A DNA stretch of 64,000 nt from Saussurea involucrata (GCA_033807775.1 CM066327.1:90232295-90296294), one strand, 5' to 3'. Counted from the first letter of the stretch, positions 1-11,230 are shown. Notes: a model not told the origin generated them from the sequence alone. Translations and numbers: made by a program.

Positions 1-485
1 AGCACCCCTTAGGACTTACTCTCCCAAACCAGAAAGGCCACAGGCACAAACTTTCAAACTAAATGATAGTGCAACTTTTTTATCTCAATCACTTGGTTCT
101 AAAACATAGTGCTTTGCCCATATTTTCATTTCCATCCATCATTCTGACATATAGGCTTTTTGAGCATTATATTCTATATATATCCAGATTCACATAACTT
201 TGAGCATTCAGCATAATTTCATTCATGTTTTGCTGACCTTTCGATTTATTTTAGAGGTGAAAATTGAAGCAAATCTAACTCAGATAGTACAAAGTTTCTT
301 GTAAAATCATCTTTTAGCACACATTTAATTCATTGAATGAAAATTGAAAATTTCATCTTATTGAATTAAATTTGTAAAGTTTCAAGTTTTCAAATCAGTA
401 GAAACAAATATAATCCAATGTTACCTTTTGCCACTTGTTCCTTGAAACAAAAATATATAGCAGTTAAGGATATCACCTGAGAAGT

Positions 486-700
486 ATGAGTTCTAAACTG
501 ATTTGTTTAGAAATCTTAGTCTTTGAAGTACGGGTTCTAAACTGATTTGTTTAGAAGCCAATGACGTTGAAATCCGGGTTCTAAACTGATGTGTTTAGAA
601 ACCATAGTCACTTTTAAGTGCGGGTCCTAAACTGATATGTTTAGAAACCATTGTCGTTGAAGCACGGGTTTTGAACTGATATGTTCAAAAGCCATTGTTC
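486..700. repeat. Five tandem short-hairpin units in the 3' non-coding part of A
   Basis: About five units spaced 40-50 bp apart each read roughly GGTTCTAAACTGAT then TGTTTAGAA. The arms TTCTAAAC and GTTTAGAA are inverted repeats around an ACTGAT centre. Unit starts are near 486, 529, 567, 611 and 665; the last unit has compensating changes in both arms (TTTTGAAC with GTTCAAAA). Element E has three related units at 30378-30500. Confidence 0.85.
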
Positions 701-704
701 TTTG

Positions 705-714
705 TCTCCCCCTT
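705..714 (-). promoter_or_regulatory. Polypurine-tract-like site
   Basis: TCTCCCCCTT on the plus strand reads AAGGGGGAGA on the element strand, matching the polypurine tract next to the 3' LTRs of the other Copia elements here. The 3' LTR of A is not in view, so this may be one of several copies, as is typical of Sireviruses. Confidence 0.45.
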
Positions 715-823
715 AATGGTACAAATATTTTTCAAAAAATACGCCGCTTCTCTTCTGTTTTCAGTCATGTGTGTGGTATGTATCTACAATTCAGTACAAC
801 ACATGAAGAACCTGCAAAACAGA

Positions 824-2440
824 TTAAGCAGATTTTGGTACCCAATGGCATTTGGGTCCTAGTGGGTTAGGTGTAGATTTCTTACAAGGAATACTGTAAG
901 AACCATACCAATAAGAAGTATAATCTTTATGCACAAAATCATTTGATCCACAGTAAGAACAACAGATTTTCTTATGTGCCAACCTAATCAGATGATTTAC
1001 AGAATAAATAGGATTAGGTTTAGCATAAGATTTACCTTTTGGCGCATTGTTCTTCTTTTCATTTGATGTGGATACAGATGATTTTGGCACTTCTTTCTTT
1101 GGAACTGTTGTGCCTTTTACTCTCCATTCCATCTTCACCCTCTTGAAGACTGGAACTTCTTCAGGTTTGGAAGTATTAACTTTAGGCACTTTTGTTTTGT
1201 TATCTGATTTATCATACAGAGGATTATAGAAGAGATTTGTTGAACGAATCCGACTTTTTGAGAAATATGTTGATCTATTAAATTGTTTAGAAGAAATGTT
1301 TTTAAAACTTGAACTTGAAGCAGTTTTAAAAGAGCATTCAGAATCATTTGAATCAACAAATGGAGTCTGAAAGATAGAATTATGACCGGTTTGCTTTGAG
1401 ACATCAAATTTAAAAATGACGTCTTCAAGTTCTTTGACTTTGTTTATTAAAACATTTTTCTCTTTAGAAATTAGATCAAATTTCTTTTGGAGATCAGATT
1501 TGATCAACTGATCCTTCATAATATCAGCTGATAAACCAGATAATCTTTTGGTAAGATTAAGAATCACATCTTCAAAATATTCACGTTCCGATTCAAAATC
1601 TTTTTTCCAAAAACTTTCTTTTATCAGTAATCTCTTTGAAAATTTCCATATTTTTCTTTTTAAGAGTTTTACTTTCCTTTTCAAAGAGATTTTTCTTTTC
1701 CGTGAAATCTTTTCTTTCCTTTTCCAAAAGATTTTCTAATTCAGAGATTTTCACGGAAAGTTCAGAACTTTTAATCTCAAAAGATTTTCGTTCAGTTTCA
1801 AATTTAGCTCTTTCTTTTTCGAGCTTGTCTTTTTCTAAAAATAAAACTTTCTCAAGATTAGAAATTTGTTTTGAAAGTTTTATATATTTAAGCTCAATTA
1901 CTTCCTTTTCTTTAAGAACTTTCATTGAAGAAAGTGACTCTCTTTCACGTTCTGTAAGCTTCTTCTTCAATTCAACGTTTTCACCTTCCAACGTTGTTCT
2001 TTTCTCTTGAACTTCTTTTATTGATCGTGCAGACATGAGTTGTCTTTCTTTGCTTCAAGATCTGCAATATAAGCTTCAAGATCAGTTATTCTTTTAGTAA
2101 ATTTAGCATTTGAAGAAGAAATGTCTAAAATTTGTCTTTTCAGATTAACATTTTCTTCTTCCAATGTTTTATTTAAAATAGGAGTTGAAGAATTTGAAGC
2201 ATTGTCTTTAGAAGGAGTTTTTGATTTTAAGGATGATTCTGTTAAAATGACTTGTTGCAACACTACATTATTTGGTTTAACAGAAACATGTGGTTTAGAA
2301 GGTGTTTCTGTTATAATAACTTTTTGCAACATTTTATTATTTGGTTTAACAAAAACTTTTGCAATTGGAGGAATCTCCTTTTTCAAAGTTTGCTTCAAAT
2401 CTTCACCACTGCTTTTAACAATAACTTGTTGTAAAACCAT
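824..2440 (-). pseudogene. Gag C-terminal-like ORF of element A (three overlapping frames)
   Basis: Three overlapping minus-strand frames (2440-2018, 2036-1593, 1684-824) form one decayed coding region. The first part has three imperfect repeats built on V-L-Q-Q-V-I followed by a stretch ending K-P-N-N. The middle is a long Lys/Glu/Leu-rich coiled coil. The last part is basic, has a partial zinc-finger-like C-S-Y-C...H, and ends with W-V-P-K-S-A and a stop. The same kind of tail (coiled coil, then W-x-P-K-S-x-stop) ends Gag in D and E. The usual N-terminal Gag capsid part is not found between the primer site and this ORF. No protease motif follows. I do not know its function; a Gag-derived structural protein is the likely reading. 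Confidence 0.6.
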
Positions 2441-2595
2441 TTTGAAAATTGCTAGAAATTGATCGTTCAGAAGATCAAGCAGACAGTGTATGAAAATACA
2501 CTTTACAAAAAAAATTTATATAATTTTTTTTAAAAGCTCTTTACAATGTATGAAATACACTATAGAAAAAATTTCGGGATAAAAATTTTTCTAAA

Positions 2596-3110
2596 GAATT
2601 CGGATGAATAAGGATTCGAAATCAATGAATTCGAATGAAGAAGGGTTCGAATTCAATGAATTCGGATGAAGGAGGGTTCGAATTCAATGAATTCGGATGC
2701 TGAAGGGTTAGAATTCACTCAATTCGGACTTAACTTGGTTCGAATTCACTCAATTCGAATGTAACTGGGTTCGAATTCACTCAATTCGAATGTAACTTGG
2801 TTCGAATTCACTCAATTCGAACTTAACAGGGTTCGAATTCTATACTTGGAAAATCAAATTCAACTCAGATGAATTCACAACTTCTCAATTCTAATCTAAC
2901 AGGGTTCGAATTCACCTCAATTCGAATCTAACAGGGTTCGAATTCACCTCAATTCGAATGTAGCAGGGTTCGAATTCTATGAATTCGAATGCTTCTTGAG
3001 TCGAATTCTATACTTGTGATTCCAAGAACACTCCGAATTCCCTTTGAATGATCCGAATTGAGTATGAATGATCCGAATTCACCAAGAATGATCCGAATTC
3101 TGCACTTCGA
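2596..3110. repeat. GAATTC / TTCGAA tandem array in the leader of element A
   Basis: About 20 copies of GAATTC occur in roughly 515 bp, many inside a unit of about 30-35 bp that reads GGGTTCGAATTCACTCAATT then CGAATG. Each unit contains inverted arms (TTCGAATT and AATTCGAA) around a short CACTC-type loop, so the RNA could form serial hairpins. The array lies between the gag-type ORF and the primer site, in the 5' leader on the element strand. Confidence 0.9.
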
Positions 3111-3559
3111 ACTTCAAAATCACTAATTCAGCCATAACTTTTTCAAATCTTGATCAATTGTTATGAAATTTGCACAGATTTGTTCGAAATTTGATTCCAC
3201 ACACTTTCTTAGTTAATCACAAATCCTAATTCGATCAATTTAATCAAATTATGATCCAAAATAGTAAGAAAATGTTTTCGAACAAAAACAGATATAAAAT
3301 GATCAGATCTGCAAATTCTGTGCAGATTTTGGTATAGATCCTTGAATTAAAGATGTTCAGGGATGAAAATCGAGTGCAATGATGTCAAGAATCAATCCAA
3401 AAGATCAAAAAATGAAAAAAATGATGATTCTAGATGAACATTAAATGAAGAAGGGTAAGAAATCATCATGAACAGTGATGAATACCCAATCCGAATTCTT
3501 CAGGCTTTAGTGCAAAAATTCTTCAATTTGCTCTTTGATCTGCTTGAATCTTCTGTTTA

Positions 3560-3571
3560 GCTCTGATACCA
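3560..3571 (-). promoter_or_regulatory. Primer binding site of element A
   Basis: The minus strand reads TGGTATCAGAGC, complementary to the 3' end of plant initiator methionine tRNA. It lies two bases inside the LTR edge. Confidence 0.9.
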
Positions 3572-3573
3572 AT

Positions 3574-3828
3574 TGATAAATCCCAAATCTAGCACAAAGT
3601 AATGAACAAGTGTAGAGAGAATCTAGAGAGCAATCTTGTCATCCATATATTGATTTCAAAATGTAAAATGACAAATGCTTCAAGTTGTTTCTCAAGGGAT
3701 CTAGATTCATTCTAACAAAGAACTAGACATGCCTATTTATACCCATAACATACAAGGTATAAAGGCACAGCTAACAAATACAGTACATTGACTTTACAGT
3801 AAATCTTGAATACAACAATGCTCTAACA
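3574..3828 (-). repeat. 5' LTR of element A
   Basis: A 255-bp LTR begins TGTTAGAGC and ends GGGATTTATCA on the element strand. A TATA box (TATAAATAGG) reads on the minus strand near 3732-3742. Its outer edge meets the G1 LTR at 3829. Confidence 0.8.
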
Positions 3829-5025
3829 CATTTTATTCTAACATCTAACATTTCATTTTGAACCCTTTTCATCATTTTATGATGAAATTGCGGTATATAT
3901 ATATGTAATATATAACCTAACTCCTAACTTTATATATACTATACATATGACTCCTAATTATTGACCCCTTTTCGTCAAACATCATGATGAAATTGCGGTA
4001 ATCTCGAATTATCATATGTAACATTTGAGATATTAATTACTAATATCGATGAACTTATAACAACATACAAACTTAATCTCAACAAAGGTATTTTATGTTG
4101 ATTTGGATAATTACACGATACCAAGGACTAAGGTTTAGAACATAGAATCTTACTAGTGTCCTTACATTCGTAGGATCGACGTAGGATCGCGTTACGGATC
4201 GCATTACGTACCACTTGGGAACAACTACGTTTACCACCGTGAGTTTTCATAGCCCCTTTTTACTGTTTTATACATTTTGGGGTGGAAAGCATCTTACAAA
4301 TTTTATTTCGAAATCAATCGTTTTATTACTGAAATACTACGCATGTTTAACGCTCTACGGTACGTGTGCACATGTTACAGCTTCTGAGTTTATGCTATCG
4401 TACAAAAGTCCCCACATATTTTTACATTACCTACTTAACTCACGTGTGTGAGCCATGGTAATTATGGATAACGTTATTTGGTTGACCACCCACTTACTGT
4501 GATGTGAGTGCATAATTATTACAACGCCATGTTAGCGATAGAACATGATGACTCGGGGCAAACTAATACAATGGTCATGAGGTTTGGGTAATGGCTTAGC
4601 ATGCTACCTCTGAGGCATCACATTATATACCATGAGCATACAATACAGAAACAACAACGGAAACTTTACAACCGAGAGTTGTACCGCAATCTTTGAAAGC
4701 GCGAAACTTATCTACTTGCATTAAAACTTTTAGTGCATACGAAACCCTATGAACTCACCAACTATTTTATAGTTGACACTCTCCTTTACATGCTTTTCAG
4801 GAAACAACAAGTAAGGATGAATTCTAGAAGGCACTACAAACTAGCGACATCCAACTTTATTTACATCATGTCAAGACTTTTTTTTTTACTTTGGACAATT
4901 TGTATTTCAAAGACACGTTGTATTTTGTAACTTTTATGATATGATGATTGTGTGTTGTCTTCTACCTTACGCATTGAAACATTTAGTTGTGACATCCCGT
5001 GTTTCCGCTCTAGCGGGGTGTGACA
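3829..5025 (+). repeat. 5' LTR of G1, 3' part only
   Basis: This 1.2-kb stretch matches 12369-13578 with scattered substitutions and a shorter TA run. It ends GGGGTGTGACA just before the primer site. Two copies of the palindromic LTR unit (near 3860 and 3963) are retained. The outer 1.5 kb is displaced by the insertion of element A. Short ORFs inside it have no protein character. Confidence 0.9.
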
Positions 5026-5029
5026 GAAG

Positions 5030-5042
5030 TGGTATCAGAGCC
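5030..5042 (+). promoter_or_regulatory. Primer binding site of G1
   Basis: TGGTATCAGAGCC, four bases after the LTR end, matches initiator methionine tRNA. Confidence 0.92.
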
Positions 5043-5358
5043 GAAGGTTATAGAGAATACCGGTCTTTCATTTGAAAAACCCAACTATAACCAAAAGTCC
5101 AAAATTGACATGAAAATAACTAAACGTACTACTAGTATAACTAAGTCTAGAATGGCATTAACAGACTTTAATTAAACATAGCCTGATCACCTATGTTCGA
5201 TTAAGGAACGTTAATGCGAGGCTAGAAATAGTTATAGTAGGAGTATGTTGATTTTTACTTGCACTCTCTAAGAGCATGCTTAGTGCGTAGACATTGCATA
5301 GGGTAGACATGCCACTTATGCGATTAGTTACTAAGTACACTTTTGCTTAAGTTTCACT

Positions 5359-5985
5359 ATGTCATCGTCGTCACCATCCTACACTTCTGAATGGTACTCG
5401 GCCGATGTATCGGAATACGTCACCGGGCGACCACAAGTTAACCCACCCGACAACCGAGGAGAAGAGGATTACAGTAGTACAGAATCGGAACCCGAAGTGT
5501 CTAGCGAGCGAGACCCCTATGATAGACCTAGAGTATCACCAACCACGGTTTTACCCCGGCCCACTCCAGTGATTGTTCAACTACATCTTGAAGGACTTCG
5601 CGTTAGACAAACGGCAAGGAAGAATGTTCCAATCCCAAGGAGAGTCACGCTATCAACACCTCGTCCGGAGGCACCAGAACCGTCAAGAGTAGTCACCGGT
5701 GTGCCAATGGGGCGAATGGCCGAACTAACCTTGGCGAGAGATCAACATATCAGGGCAATGACAATCGAATTGCATGGGTGTCAAGTTAGGGTAACCCATC
5801 AAGCTCAAGTCTTAACGGAACTTGTAGAGCTAACACACCAACTGGCTGTCGTATCAACTCAAGCTCGTGATGGCGCAAGAATGGCTAGAGAAATGGCATC
5901 AAGGGCTCAAGCGGCAAGCTTGGTGGTAGGGATGGTGTTGTTGCTACTGATGTTCTTGCTTGTGATCGGGGCATACTTGGGATAG
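5359..5985 (+). CDS. Extra pre-gag ORF of G1 with a C-terminal membrane segment
   Basis: An uninterrupted 208-codon ORF lies between the primer site and gag. I do not recognise the family. Residues 1 to about 110 are rich in Ser, Pro, Glu and Arg and look disordered. Residues about 115-183 are helix-prone and rich in Ala, Arg, Gln and Glu (T-E-L-V-E-L-T-H-Q-L and A-R-M-A-R-E-M-A). Residues about 185-207 are strongly hydrophobic (V-V-G-M-V-L-L-L-L-M-F-L-L-V-I), a likely tail-anchor membrane helix. It is intact although the gag-pol of the same copy has four stops. Ogre/TatIV elements also carry a pre-gag ORF; whether this one is related cannot be told here. It could be a chance ORF in the leader, but its length and organised layout argue against that. 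Confidence 0.6.
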   Translation: MSSSSPSYTSEWYSADVSEYVTGRPQVNPPDNRGEEDYSSTESEPEVSSERDPYDRPRVSPTTVLPRPTPVIVQLHLEGLRVRQTARKNVPIPRRVTLSTPRPEAPEPSRVVTGVPMGRMAELTLARDQHIRAMTIELHGCQVRVTHQAQVLTELVELTHQLAVVSTQARDGARMAREMASRAQAASLVVGMVLLLLMFLLVIGAYLG

Positions 5986-6312
5986 TGCGGATGGACCGTG
6001 GCATGTGGGAGGATCTTTTAAAAATCATCTTTTATTGCTTATCATTTTAATTCATGTATTTCTAAGTTGTATTTCCATTCAAACTATGTGATACCGTTGT
6101 ACGATGAACACCGTAAATTTTGTAAACTTCGGCAATTAATGGAGACCCATTTGGGGGAAAAATTTTAGTCAATCTATCTATTTCCCTTATACTTCACTTT
6201 ACTGTTCAAATATTCAAATAATTTTTTTTTTCCTTAAACTTTTGGAAAATATGAGTTCAAGAAATTGTACAAATTTTAACCAAAACAAATTTTGCAAATG
6301 TGTTTTAGAATC
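5986..6312 (+). other. G1 leader between the extra ORF and gag
   Basis: About 330 bp, AT-rich and without an ORF. A T-run lies near 6223-6230. I see no clear splice or hairpin signal. Confidence 0.5.
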
Positions 6313-7653
6313 ATGCCTCCAAGAAGATCTACACGCCACACGGGAGATACCCCTGAAAACCAAACGCCCGACATAGCACAAATCATCGCACAACACATCC
6401 AAGAAGCCATACCCAATATCGTCACACAAGTAACTGTTGGCATCAATGCGAACCCTAGGAATGAAGGAGGTAGTGGAGGAAATCTGGGAAGTAACAGTAC
6501 CGGATGTAACTACAAGTCCTTCATGTCCTGTAAGCCCAAAGAGTTCTACGGAAAGGAAGGTGCCGTAGGATTGCTTTCTTGGATTGATAGCATGGAGTCG
6601 GTACTCCATATTAGCAAATGCTCGGAGGACCACAAGGTGGAATATGCTACATGTCAACTCCAAGGCAGGGCACTAACATGGTGGAACATCCAGGTTCAAA
6701 CCCGTGGAAGGGAAGATGCGTACAAACACACATGGGAGGAGTTCAAAAAATTGCTCATTGAGGAGTTCTGCCCTAAGAGTGAAATCCAAAAGCTAAAAGC
6801 TGAATTCTGGAATCACGCCATGATCGGAGCCGACATAGACCAATATACAGCTCGCTTCCACGAACTCGCAAAACTGGTACCTCACATGGTCACTCCCGAG
6901 AGTAAGAGAATCGACCGATACTTATGGGGATTAGCATCGGAGATCCGAGGAATGGTCACCTCAGCAAAACTGACCACAATCCAAGAGGTTGTGGCCTTGG
7001 AAACTACTTTAACGAACGATGCGGTGAGAGCAGGAACTCTGTCATCGGGAAGTGCCAGCAATAAGAGGAAGCCAGAGCATCAGTCAGGAAAGATATCCTT
7101 TAGTAGTGCAAGCAAGGATAGGAACATCACGAGAAACGTAGGAGTAAAGACACATGAGCCAGGGCAATACAAGGGTTCACTCCCTAGATGCAACAAATGC
7201 AACTATCATCATGAGGGAGCCTGCGTTATTTGTGATAATTGTAAACGGCCAGGTCATCCCACCAGGTTCTGTAAAAGTGAAAAAGGGCCCAATGAAGGGA
7301 GAAGGGCATGTTTTGAGTGCGGAAGTCCGGATCACTATCGGAATACGTGCCCGAAGTTTGGAAGGAGACCGAACAATAACAACAATGGAAATCTGGCGAG
7401 ACAAGCCAACCAGGGGAATCAAGGAGGTCAGGCTAGAGGACGAGCATTTGTCATTGGAGCTGACAAAGCACGTCGCGACCCTAATGTGGTGACAGGTACG
7501 TTTCTCCTAAACAACCACTATGCATCAGTATTATTTGACACTGGAGCGGATAGAAGTTTTGTTTCATTGGAATTTAGGCCACTAATTGACTTGGAATCTA
7601 GGAGAATGTCGGATGCCTATATTATTGAGGTTGCTAATGGTCATAAATTTTAG
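6313..7653 (+). pseudogene. G1 Gag and protease region, ending at an in-frame TAG
   Basis: The probable start is the ATG at 6313 (M-P-P-R-R-S-T-R); the frame is open from 6292. The capsid domain has the retrotransposon-gag signature around A-L-T-W-W-N and E-E-F-K-K-L-L-I-E-E-F-C-P. Two or three cysteine/histidine clusters follow, including a CX2CX4HX4C knuckle (C-D-N-C-K-R-P-G-H-P-T-R-F-C) and C-F-E-C-G-S-P-D-H-Y-R-N-T-C. The aspartic protease begins with V-T-G-T-F-L-L-N and carries the catalytic D-T-G-A. The frame stops at TAG 7651-7653, in front of A-K-D-V-I-L-D-C, where glutamine (CAG) is expected; reading continues in the same frame afterwards. Gag assembles the particle; the protease cuts the polyprotein. 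Confidence 0.88.
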
Positions 7654-8829
7654 GCTAAGGATGTAATTTTAGATTGTACCTTGAATCTAGCCGATAATTT
7701 GTTTAGCGTTGATCTTATTCCTATTGAATTGTGGAGTTTTGACATAGTTATAGGCATGGATTGGTTATCCAAGAATCGAGCGGAGATTTGTTGTTTTGAT
7801 AAGTCGGTTAGAATACCGTTGCTAGATGGAAAAACCCTCGTGATACAAGGAAACAAAGTTGGAAGAAGTTTAGAGATGGTGTCAAGTATTAAGGTTCAAA
7901 AGTATTTGAGGAAGAAGTGTGTTGTATTTTTGCCACTTATAGTTGAGAAGAAGTCCGAGGAAAGGCGAATCCAAAACATTCCCGTGGTAAAGGATCACCC
8001 GAAAGTGTTCCCCGACGATTTGCCTGGACTGCCCCCGTTTAGACAAGTTGAATTCCAAATTGACCTCATACCTAGAGCAGCACCTGTAGCTAAGGCACCG
8101 TACCGTCTAGCACCTGCCGAAATGCAAGAGTTGTCGAGTCAACTCCAAGAACTTCTGGATAAGGAATTTATTAGGCCAAGTTCCTCACCTTGGGGAGCTC
8201 CAGTCATGTTTGTCAAGAAGAAGGATGGATCGTTTCGAATGTGCATCGACTATAGGGAATTGAACAAGTTGACAATCAAGAATCGATATCCTCTCCCTCG
8301 AATAGATGATTTATTCGACCAATTGCAAGGTGCAACATATTTCCCAAAGATTGATCTTCGATCAGGTTATCACCAGTTAAGAATCTGCGAGGAGGACATT
8401 CCTAAGACAACTTTTAGAACACGTTATGGACACTACGAGTTTTTGGTTATGCCTTTCGGTTTAACCAATGCACCAGCTGTGTTCATGGATTTAATGAACA
8501 GGGTATGCAGACCATACCTCGACAAGTTTGTGATCGTGTTTATAGATGACATTTTGATCTACTCTCGAAGTAAAGAAGATCATGAGCAGCATTTGAGAGT
8601 AATTCTAGAACTTCTTAAGGAACATAAACTGTACGCAAAATTCTCTAAGTGCAAATTTTGGATTAGAGAAGTACACTTTCTAGGTCACGTGATTGGAGAA
8701 AAAGGAATTCATGTAGATCCGGCTAAGGTGGAAGCTGTTAAGAAATGGGAATCTCCCAAAACACCGACAGAAATTCGTCAATTTCTGGGTTTGGCAGGTT
8801 ATTATAGGCGATTTATTGAGAACTTCTAA
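7654..8829 (+). pseudogene. G1 reverse transcriptase region
   Basis: The segment continues protease (F-D-I-V-I-G-M-D-W-L) into RT. RT motifs are present in order: the R-P-S-S-S-P-W-G-A-P-V block, C-I-D-Y-R-E-L-N-K, K-I-D-L-R-S-G-Y-H-Q, the catalytic F-I-D-D-I-L-I-Y-S at about 8540-8570, and F-L-G-H-V-I. The frame ends at TAA 8827-8829, just before K-I-A-K-P-L, the RT-RNase H connection, and stays open afterwards. RT copies the element RNA in the particle. The palm domain is otherwise intact. Confidence 0.9.
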
Positions 8830-10461
8830 AAAATTGCTAAACCACTCACAACACTGACCCAAAAGGATAGTAAATTCATTTGGGGAGAACCACAAGAAGA
8901 GGCGTTCCAGCTATTGAAGAAAAAGTTGTGCAATGCACCAATTCTGGCGTTACCGGAAGGAACAACAAATTTTGTGGTGTATTGTGACGCGTCGCATCAA
9001 GGTTTAGGCTGTGTATTGATGCAAAGGGACAAAGTGATAGCATACGCCTCGCGACAACTAAAAGTTCATGAGAAGAACTATACCACACACGATTTGGAGC
9101 TCGGAGCTGTGGTATTCGCTTTAAAGATTTGGAGACATTTTTTGTACGGCACTAAGTGCACCATCTTCACCGATCATAAAAGTCTTCAGCATATTCTAGA
9201 CCAGAAAATGCTCAACATGAGACAAAGAAGGTGGGTAGAGTTACTCAGTGATTACGATTGTGATATTCGTTATCATCCAGGTAAGGTCAATGTAGTGGCT
9301 GATGCCCTGAGTAGGAAGGAATGGACAAAACCTTCACGTGTACGAGCAATGGGAGCGCTTGTACAAACAAGTTTAAAGACACGAATTCTTGAAGCGCAGA
9401 CCGAAGCAATGAAAACGGAAAACTTGAAGGACGAAACCCTTCACGGCATAGAAAACATATTTGAAACTAAGGTTGATGGAGTACGTTATTTCAAGGACAG
9501 AGTTTGGATTCCAAAAGCTAGCAAAGTACGGGAGACAATCCTGAATGAAGCCCACAAGTCACGATATTCAATTCATCCTGGCGCGGATAAGATGTATAAG
9601 GATTTAAGGGAATATTATTGGTGGCCAGGAATGAAGAAGGATATTGCCCTATACGTAGGAAAATGTGTAACTTGCTCAAAGGTCAAGGCTGTATATCAGA
9701 AACCATCTGGTTTGCTACAACAACCAGAGATTCCCCAGTGGAAATGGGAACAAGTAACCATGAATTTCATAACCAAACTGCCGAGAACTGCCAAAGGGCA
9801 CGACTCGATTTGGGTTATAGTAGACCGATTCACGAAATCTGCACATTTCTTACCGATTCGAGAAGATTATAACATGGAAAAGCTGGCTAAGATATACATC
9901 AAGGAAATTGTTACGCGACATGGAGTCCCGATTTCCATCATATCAGATAGAGATAGCCGTTTCACATCTCGGTTTTGGCAGTCACTTCAAAGAGCATTGG
10001 TGACACAATTGAATTTAAGTACTGCCTATCATCCCCAAACAGACGGCCAAAGCGAGCGAACCATTCAAACATTGGAAGACATGCTTCGAGCATGTGTATT
10101 ACATTTCAGAGGAAGTTGGGATAACCATTTACCGTTAGTCGAGTTTTCCTACAACAATAGCTATCACACCAGTATTAAGTGTGCGCCATATGGAGCACTG
10201 TATGGACGCAAGTGTCATTCACCTCTTTGTTGGTTGGAGATTGGAAATAGACAGTTGTCTAGTCCAGACATTGTACAAGAAACCACCGACAAAATTGCAA
10301 TCATCAGGGATAGACTTAAAGCAGCTCAAGATCGTCAAAAGAGCTATGCGGACAACCGTAGGAAACCATTAGAGTTTCAAATTAACGATAGAGTCTTTCT
10401 AAAAGTATCCCCTTGGAAGGGAACTGTCCGATTCGGAAAAAGAGGAAAGTTGAACCCTTGA
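8830..10461 (+). pseudogene. G1 RNase H and integrase region
   Basis: RNase H starts with Y-C-D-A-S-H-Q-G-L-G-C and includes the F-T-D-H-K-S-L block. Integrase follows with its HHCC zinc domain (H near K-S-R-Y-S-I-H, then C-V-T-C) and catalytic core. The first core residue, normally Asp in M-D-F-I, is Asn here (AAT at 9763-9765), a G-to-A change that should abolish strand transfer. The second Asp (I-S-D-R-D) and the Glu (Q-S-E-R-T-I-Q) are present. The frame ends at TGA 10459-10461, where Arg (CGA) is expected. Confidence 0.9.
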
Positions 10462-10827
10462 TATGTTGGACCATTTAAAATCAACGAAAGAATTGGACCA
10501 GTAGCATACAGACTGGAGTTGCCAACAGAACTAAGTGCTATTCATAACACAATTCATGTGTCAAACTTGAAGAAGTGTCTAGCCAACGAGGAGATAACTG
10601 TGCCTTTGGAAGAAGTCCAAATCAATGATAAACTGCACATTGTTGAAAAACCAATCGAAATACTTGACCGAGAGGTCAAGCGTCTTAAGCGAATCAAGAT
10701 TCCAATAGTGAAAGTTCACTGGAACACAAGGTGTGGGCCTGAGTACACATGGGAATGAGAGGATTACATGAAACACAAGTATCCTCACCTCTTTGCTAAA
10801 GAACCGGTTATAGACGAAAGTTCTTGA
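10462..10827 (+). pseudogene. G1 integrase C-terminus with chromodomain-like tail
   Basis: The same frame continues with Y-V-G-P-F-K-I, H-V-S-N-L-K-K-C-L and then D-K-L-H-I-V-E-K-P-I-E-I-L-D, the Tekay/Del form of the integrase chromodomain, ending W-N-T-R-C-G-P-E-Y-T-W-E. A TGA at 10756-10758, again in place of CGA, interrupts it before E-D-Y-M-K-H-K-Y-P-H-L-F. The true end is TGA 10825-10827. In chromoviruses this tail directs integration to heterochromatin marks. Confidence 0.85.
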
Positions 10828-10848
10828 ATTTCGGGACAAAATTCTTTT

Positions 10849-10861
10849 AACCGGGGGAGAC
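10849..10861 (+). promoter_or_regulatory. Polypurine tract of G1
   Basis: AACCGGGGGAGAC directly precedes the 3' LTR start TGTGACAACC. Confidence 0.85.
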
Positions 10862-11230
10862 TGTGACAACCGTCAGATTCGCGTTCAGGTTAGAACTGCA
10901 CTAAACATATCAGATACTGATACTATATGTCACACTGTCCAATTTTAGCAGTCAACCCGATACAGTAGGAAAAATTTAGAAATTTTGCCTAAAACCCCTC
11001 AAATTAGGGAATTATCCATACATCTCATAAAATGCCAACCAAAAACATCCTACATATATATGGTTTTATATATAAACCTTACAAAAAAAACTAGTAAAGT
11101 TAATTAGTAACCCTTATAATTAATTAAATTGTAATGTTAAATAATTCAAATAATTAAAAGAAATAAAAATAAATTATAAATATAAATAAAAACACAATCA
11201 TTTTACACAAAACCACACTCCACACACACA

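Larger units (their letters stand above)
1..3828 (-). mobile_element. Element A: pol-less Copia/Sirevirus-type retrotransposon, 3' part beyond window
   Basis: Read on the minus strand, this element has a 5' LTR (3574-3828), a methionine-tRNA primer site, a leader with a GAATTC repeat array, a gag-tail-like ORF and then non-coding DNA with hairpin repeats. The left end lies outside the window. No protease, integrase, RT or RNase H reading frame follows the gag-type stop, so the copy looks non-autonomous. The right edge abuts the G1 LTR at 3829, which continues with CATTT, so A appears to be inserted into the G1 5' LTR. The second copy of the duplication would be upstream of the window. Element E shares its gag-tail end, so the two belong to one group. 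Confidence 0.75.

Noticed and set aside
2596..3110. CRISPR-like regular repeats
   Set aside because: The spacers are themselves repeats, the unit is palindromic, and the context is a plant retroelement leader.
4215..4451. 78-codon ORF, repeated at 12769-13005
   Set aside because: Both copies lie in the G1 LTRs, so the repeat reflects LTR duplication and not a gene; substitutions show no protein constraint.
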